From CAZIWX01 sp964543125 (lineage in GTDB: Bacteria; Fidelibacterota; UBA8477), in contig CAZIWX010000092.1 of the NCBI GenBank assembly GCA_964543125.1, forward strand, positions 1 to 9,736: DNA of 9,736 bases, read 5' to 3'. Numbering within the stretch: position 1 is the stretch's first letter; each line of letters opens with the position of its first letter. Under the pieces are notes generated by a model, which saw only the letters and a list, made by a program, of their open reading frames with translations, did no database searches and had not been told where the DNA came from. A program made the translations under genes and the position numbers. Of this stretch, positions 5,949 through 9,736 are shown one piece after another.

Positions 5949-7337
5949 CTAACGCCAGTGGCCGGGATTAATCTTATACTTATCCAACAACCGATACAGG
6001 TTCCGGCGAGTCATACCCGCATCCTCCGCCAGATGGGTGATATTACCAGCATGTTTTCGCAGCAGAAACATCAGATAATCTTTTTCTACCTTTTCCGTAG
6101 CTAAACGTTTGGCTTGTTGCAATGACTGTTCCTCAAATCGGGGAGCAACGGATTCTGTTTTTCGAAGCTGGGGTGGTAAATCAGCCGTTTCAATGCGAAC
6201 GCTTTTGGTTAGCGCCAGCGCCCGTTGAACCACATTTTCCAACTCCCGCACATTCCCCGGCCAATGATAAGCCTCAAAAATTTCGAGAACTTCCGGTGCA
6301 AAATCATCGACTCGTTTTCCACTGGCCGGAAGTCCCTGCTGTAAAAAGTGATTCGCCAACAAGCGGATGTCCTCACGCCGTTCCCGCAAGGGTGGGAGAT
6401 GGATATTCACCACATTCAGGCGATAGTAGAGATCCTCGCGTAGCTGCTTGGTTGCCAAATATTCCCGTGGATTGCGGTTGGTCGCCGAAATAAAGCGCAC
6501 TTCCAGATGAATGAGTTCGTGACCACCCAGGCGGCGCAATTCCCGGTCCTGTAGCACGCGCAATAATTTGGACTGGATTCCCAGGGGTAATTCACAGACT
6601 TCATCCAGGAAAAAGCTACCGCCGTTGGCATACTCCAGCAGACCGATTTTACGCCGGTTAGCACCAGTGAAAGCCCCTTTTTCATAACCGAATATTTCCG
6701 ACTCAAACAGATTATCCGGGAAGGCGCCGCAGTTAACGGGCACAAAAGGTTTGGTTTTACGCTGGCTGCGGGTATGAATGCTCCGGGCGATGAGTTCCTT
6801 CCCGGTTCCACTTTCACCGGTTATCATGATATTGGCTTCGGATTCCGCTACACTATCCACCATGTCGAAAATCCGCTGCATGGCGTCACTTTTTCCTATG
6901 ATATTCTCAAATTGATAGCGTGACTCCAGTTGTTCCAACAGATGATTGCGCTCATTCAATAACTGGGTAAACTGGATCGCCTTATCGATAACAATCTTGA
7001 AATGGTCTGCTTCGAACGGTTTCTCGATAAAATCAAAGGCGCCAGCCTGCATACAGGCCACCGCCCGATCGATGGATCCAAAGGCCGTGATGATGATGAC
7101 CGGTAGGTTGGGATTGAGTTCATGGGCCGCCCGGATTAAAGCCAATCCATCCATGCTGGGCATTAGGTAATCTGAAACGACCAAATCAAAATCACTTGCC
7201 TTCAATAACCGGATGCCCAAATCAGCATCGGAAGTGGGAACGCACTCATATTTGAACAGTTGGAGCATTTTTGAGATGGCCGCTAAGAAATCGTGTTCAT
7301 CGTCGATAACGAGAATTTTTGGAATACCATTTCTCAT
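5949..7337 (-). CDS. Sigma-54-dependent response regulator, NtrC family
   Basis: The 462-residue transcription activator has three domains. Residues 1-125 are a receiver with acidic pocket D12/D13, phosphoacceptor D56 (VVSDYLMP), T84 and K106. Residues about 143-375 are the AAA+ domain with Walker A GESGTGKE (174-181), the sigma-54-contacting GAFTGA loop (221-226) and Walker B FFLDEV (242-247). Residues about 415-460 are a Fis-type helix-turn-helix (AGNITHLAEDAGMTRRNLYR). Every key motif is intact, so it should be a phosphorylation-controlled activator of sigma-54 RNA polymerase. Its ATG overlaps the kinase stop (ATGA), marking a cognate pair with coupled translation. Downstream lies the dyad-rich control region of the cytochrome operon, the most likely target. 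No terminator is evident after its stop codon, so some readthrough into that operon is possible. Confidence 0.95.
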   Translation of the reverse strand: MRNGIPKILVIDDEHDFLAAISKMLQLFKYECVPTSDADLGIRLLKASDFDLVVSDYLMPSMDGLALIRAAHELNPNLPVIIITAFGSIDRAVACMQAGAFDFIEKPFEADHFKIVIDKAIQFTQLLNERNHLLEQLESRYQFENIIGKSDAMQRIFDMVDSVAESEANIMITGESGTGKELIARSIHTRSQRKTKPFVPVNCGAFPDNLFESEIFGYEKGAFTGANRRKIGLLEYANGGSFFLDEVCELPLGIQSKLLRVLQDRELRRLGGHELIHLEVRFISATNRNPREYLATKQLREDLYYRLNVVNIHLPPLRERREDIRLLANHFLQQGLPASGKRVDDFAPEVLEIFEAYHWPGNVRELENVVQRALALTKSVRIETADLPPQLRKTESVAPRFEEQSLQQAKRLATEKVEKDYLMFLLRKHAGNITHLAEDAGMTRRNLYRLLDKYKINPGHWR

Positions 7338-9049
7338 GTGGCGGTTCCGGTGAAGGGGAGACAGATTATAAAACTGGTACCGGCGTCCGGGACGGTCTTG
7401 ATTTTGATCTGACCATTATGTCGATCAATGATGGATTTAGAAATGGATAACCCTAACCCGGTGCCTTTGGACAAGGGTTTGGTGCTATAAAAGGGTTCGA
7501 ATACATTGGGTAAGTCCGCGGCGGGTATGCCTTTACCGTTATCCGCCACCGTCAGGCTAACCTGCTGGTCCGTTTCGCCGCCGGGCGGGGCCGGGCCAAG
7601 TTCCAATTTGACGGTGATCTTACCCGGGTCGCTCACAAAATCAATGGCATTGTTCAGCAGATTGATGATGACCTGCTCCAGGCGGGGCCGGTCAAAAGTG
7701 AATGTTGGAAATTCTTTGGGCATATCCCGCACAACTTTGACCCGGTTGGCGCGGAGGCGGGGACTCACCAGGAACAAACATTCTTCCACCAGCTCCATAA
7801 TGTCGTTGGATTGAGATTGGAACGGCATCCGGCGGGAATATGCCAGCAAACTCTTGGTGTAGTTACTAATGCGCCGAACTTGATTCTTGATTACTTCCAG
7901 ATCGGTCGTGCAACCCGGATTAGCGCAATTCTGTAAAATGATGCTGTCGGTCATGGTAGCGATGATCCCGGTGGGCGTGTTGATTTCATGGGCCACGGAA
8001 TCCACTAATTCACCAATAGATGCCAGTTTAGCGGCTTGATCCAATTTTTCCTGAATCCGTTGGACCTGCTGAAAGTGTTTTTGGCCTTCAGCGGCGCGAA
8101 TACGCTTCAGATTGAGATAATACAACGCCAGACCGACCAAGATAAGAAGAACCAGAAATATTCCGGACAAAATCCAGATCGGCAGCAAGGTATTCGTCAC
8201 CCCCTGCACCACGGAGGGCAAATAGGTGGAAATAGCAACCACCCAATGCTGATTATTCAGGTTAATGGGGGCATAGGCCATAATTTTTGGCGCTTCACCT
8301 TCGATGAAGTACTTGCCGGTACTATGGCCGGAAGCAAACATGCTATCCTGAAAAGTGAACGACTTGTGGCATTCCACACAGTCTTTACGTAAATCTTTGG
8401 TGCTGCGCAGCAACATTTCTTTGTGATTGGGATGGTAGATCAGCCGGCCGGCACCATCCATAACCCAGGCGAAATCATCCTCGGCCAGTTTCAAGGGTGA
8501 GATAAACCTTTGCATCAACCAGTCAAAGCTGATGAGAGCTCCCAAATATTGAGTTTGTCCACCGGAACCGGCAGGCCTCTGCATTGGCAGCAAGGCTATA
8601 AAATAAAAAGCGCTGTCCGGTTCGGTTTTGACAAACGGATAGACCTTGGTAAAATCGCAAAAAGCCGCGGTGGGAATCAGGATCCTTTTTATTTCATCCT
8701 GAGCCCAGCCCGGCAGGGCTAAACCCCAATGGGCGGTGATTTTAAAATTACTATCGGTTATAAACCAGGCTTTGATCGCCTCATCCTCACCGGAATTGAT
8801 GAAAGGCATTTTCTGGTTTGCCGAAATAGGTTGTCCAGCCAGCCATTGCAGGTCGTGGGCCAGATGTTCCGTGTAATAACTGATGCCATGCGCGGCAGCT
8901 TTGGCCATTTCCAACTGCTGTTCCTGGTGGGTAATTTGAGCTTTGTCCAAGGCGAATTGATAGAAATTGCTTACCAGGTAAATGAAACCGAATACCAGCA
9001 AGCCGGTGAAAGCGATAATGCCGGAAGTCGTAATTTTTATGCGTCTCAT
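7334..9049 (-). CDS. Sensor histidine kinase with heme-c (CxxCH) periplasmic Cache-like domain
   Basis: The 571-residue inner-membrane kinase has TM1 at about 10-31, a periplasmic sensor domain at about 32-285, and TM2 at about 288-312. A short coiled linker, a DHp domain and a HATPase domain follow. Kinase motifs are intact: H-box SVAHEINTP with H354, N-box NLLNNAID (463-470), G1 DNGKGIP (503-509), F-box FEPFYSTK and G2 GTGLGLS (529-535). The sensor region 'DDFAWVMDGAGRLIYHPNHKEM' resembles the second half of a double-Cache domain. It is followed at 224-228 by CVECH, a covalent heme-c attachment site facing the periplasm. The protein therefore probably senses redox state or a heme ligand such as NO, CO or O2 (inference). 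The DHp hairpin carries an unusual CANPGC di-cysteine (375-380). There is no strong ribosome binding site at ATG 9049. Confidence 0.93.
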   Translation of the reverse strand: MRRIKITTSGIIAFTGLLVFGFIYLVSNFYQFALDKAQITHQEQQLEMAKAAAHGISYYTEHLAHDLQWLAGQPISANQKMPFINSGEDEAIKAWFITDSNFKITAHWGLALPGWAQDEIKRILIPTAAFCDFTKVYPFVKTEPDSAFYFIALLPMQRPAGSGGQTQYLGALISFDWLMQRFISPLKLAEDDFAWVMDGAGRLIYHPNHKEMLLRSTKDLRKDCVECHKSFTFQDSMFASGHSTGKYFIEGEAPKIMAYAPINLNNQHWVVAISTYLPSVVQGVTNTLLPIWILSGIFLVLLILVGLALYYLNLKRIRAAEGQKHFQQVQRIQEKLDQAAKLASIGELVDSVAHEINTPTGIIATMTDSIILQNCANPGCTTDLEVIKNQVRRISNYTKSLLAYSRRMPFQSQSNDIMELVEECLFLVSPRLRANRVKVVRDMPKEFPTFTFDRPRLEQVIINLLNNAIDFVSDPGKITVKLELGPAPPGGETDQQVSLTVADNGKGIPAADLPNVFEPFYSTKPLSKGTGLGLSISKSIIDRHNGQIKIKTVPDAGTSFIICLPFTGTAT

Positions 9050-9106
9050 TGCAGCTTGCCGGCTGCCATATTCGCGGAATCATTTTTTAGCGATCCGGTT
9101 GGCTGA

Positions 9107-9135
9107 ATACTATAAATATTTTGTATCCGCCGCAA
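9107..9135 (-). promoter_or_regulatory. Weak candidate sigma-70 promoter of the kinase/regulator operon
   Basis: TTGCGG and TAGTAT on the minus strand are separated by 17 bp; each box is only a partial match to TTGACA/TATAAT. The -10 box ends about 58 bp upstream of the kinase ATG. Low confidence, because the surrounding DNA is AT-rich and similar matches arise by chance. Confidence 0.22.
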
Positions 9136-9410
9136 TCCGGCCACAGGTTCCGTTTCATCTCCGGGGTTGCATGGTCTGGAGCATTTATTCATTGCGAGGC
9201 CAATGATAATGTCAACCACAAGGTTTGCAAAAGGGTAAATCCGGACGCGGGCTTCACCGCTCAATTTGTACGGATTCAGAAAACGATTTTCGCTTTGTTT
9301 TTCAGGTTTGGAATAATAATAAATTTAGTTATGACTTGCCCCCGGCAGGCCTAATTTCAGCAGAAGATTCATTATTGTTGTCAATGGATCTGAGTTCGGA
9401 TGATGATAAG

Positions 9411-9416
9411 GGAGGT
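9411..9416 (+). promoter_or_regulatory. Ribosome binding site GGAGGT
   Basis: A consensus Shine-Dalgarno sequence sits 5 nt upstream of ATG 9422 and fixes the start of the RetSat/CrtI-like gene. Confidence 0.85.
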
Positions 9417-9421
9417 AGGTC

Positions 9422-9736
9422 ATGCATTCAAACACGGCTGATTACGATAGCATTGTTATTGGTTCCGGCGCCGGTGGATTGACAGCCGCGGTCGCTTTAG
9501 CGCAGGCTGGTAAAAAGGTGCTGGTCTGCGAGCAACATGAGGTTCCCGGAGGCTGGACGCATTCCTTCACCTTGCAAGGTTACCGGTTCAGTCCGGGTGT
9601 CCATTATGTCGGCGAGCTCCAGCCGGGCGGCGCGCTTCGTAAAATTTATGAAGGGTTGGGTGTAACCGAAGATTTAACCTTCATTGAGCTAAATCCGGAC
9701 GGTTACGATCATTTTTACCTTGGTGATCGGAAATTC
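9422..9736 (+). CDS. FAD-dependent oxidoreductase, RetSat/phytoene desaturase-like (C-terminus cut off by window edge)
   Basis: 105 codons are visible and the frame is open to the right edge. The N-terminus is a Rossmann dinucleotide-binding fold: 'YDSIVIGSGAGGLTAA' with the GxGxxG motif (residues 14-19), then an acidic end to strand 2 (VLVCEQHE) followed by VPGGWTHSF. The segment 'GYRFSPGVHYVGEL' corresponds to the 'FDTGIHYIG' signature of all-trans-retinol 13,14-reductase (RetSat) and is also seen in CrtI/CrtISO-like enzymes (family knowledge). The likely reaction is FAD-dependent saturation, desaturation or isomerisation of a polyene or isoprenoid chain; the substrate is unknown. It diverges from the kinase gene, so its link to the cytochrome system is only positional. 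Full-length relatives are about 500-600 residues. Confidence 0.85.
   Translation, partial: MHSNTADYDSIVIGSGAGGLTAAVALAQAGKKVLVCEQHEVPGGWTHSFTLQGYRFSPGVHYVGELQPGGALRKIYEGLGVTEDLTFIELNPDGYDHFYLGDRKF

Larger units (their letters stand above)
9050..9421. other. 372-bp divergent intergenic region
   Basis: This gap separates the minus-strand kinase from the plus-strand oxidoreductase. Reading left, a weak sigma-70-like pair TTGCGG (9135-9130) and TAGTAT (9112-9107) with a 17-bp spacer could drive the kinase-regulator pair. A perfect TTGACA box (9215-9210) lacks a good -10. Reading right, a weak pair TTGGAA (9308-9313) and TATGAC (9330-9335) with a 16-bp spacer may serve the oxidoreductase. I did not find the TGTGAC-N7-GTCACA dyad here, so there is no sign of autoregulation. 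Short open frames on both strands lack start signals and family resemblance. Confidence 0.4.

Noticed and set aside
9050..9068. Second -24/-12-like element (TGGCAG-N5-AAGCT, minus strand) next to the kinase start
   Set aside because: Spacing fits, but the start point would fall inside the kinase coding sequence, so it could not serve the chosen ATG. The -12 box also has AA in place of TT.
9046..9264. 72-codon minus-strand open frame overlapping the kinase start by an ATGA-like junction, possible leader gene
   Set aside because: It begins with TTG without a ribosome binding site, shows no recognisable domain or signal peptide, and its composition looks non-coding. The overlap with the kinase ATG is probably chance.

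Overview
The window looks like chromosomal DNA of a Gram-negative, respiring, probably anaerobic or facultative bacterium rich in c-type cytochromes. The phylum cannot be fixed from the sequence. Multiheme cytochromes beside a Rieske/cytochrome b pair and a sigma-54 two-component system are the style of Desulfobacterota/Geobacter-like lineages and of FCB-group lineages such as Calditrichota, KSB1 or Zixibacteria (inference). Seven complete or partial genes lie on the minus strand, and one partial gene diverges on the plus strand at the right edge. No RNA genes, CRISPR arrays, insertion sequences or phage genes were seen.

Right part, read on the minus strand: a membrane histidine kinase (9049-7334) carries a CxxCH heme-c motif in its periplasmic sensor domain. 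It overlaps by 4 bp a sigma-54-dependent NtrC-family response regulator (7337-5949) that has an intact GAFTGA loop. The 372-bp gap at 9050-9421 separates the kinase from a divergent RetSat/CrtI-like FAD oxidoreductase (9422 to the window end).

Middle: the 267-bp noncoding region 5682-5948 holds TGTGAC/GTCACA dyads (5821-5839 and a tandem pair at 5894-5929), a possible IHF site and a -24/-12-like element (5741-5726). This is the architecture expected of an enhancer-driven sigma-54 promoter.

Left part, downstream of that promoter on the minus strand: a polytopic DUF2339-like membrane protein (5681-4002), a Rieske iron-sulfur protein (3932-3498), a fused b6/subunit-IV-type cytochrome b (3495-2413), a nonaheme cytochrome with a C-terminal membrane anchor (2404-1136), a tetraheme cytochrome c554-like protein (1083-502), and the first 156 residues of another multiheme cytochrome with at least four hemes (468 to the left edge). 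No cytochrome c1 or f gene is present. The simplest reading is an alternative quinol-oxidising bc complex in which electrons pass from cytochrome b and Rieske to a multiheme relay with 17 visible heme sites. The adjacent kinase, itself predicted to carry a covalent heme, would switch this operon on through the sigma-54 activator. That regulatory link is inferred from layout and motifs and has not been shown.
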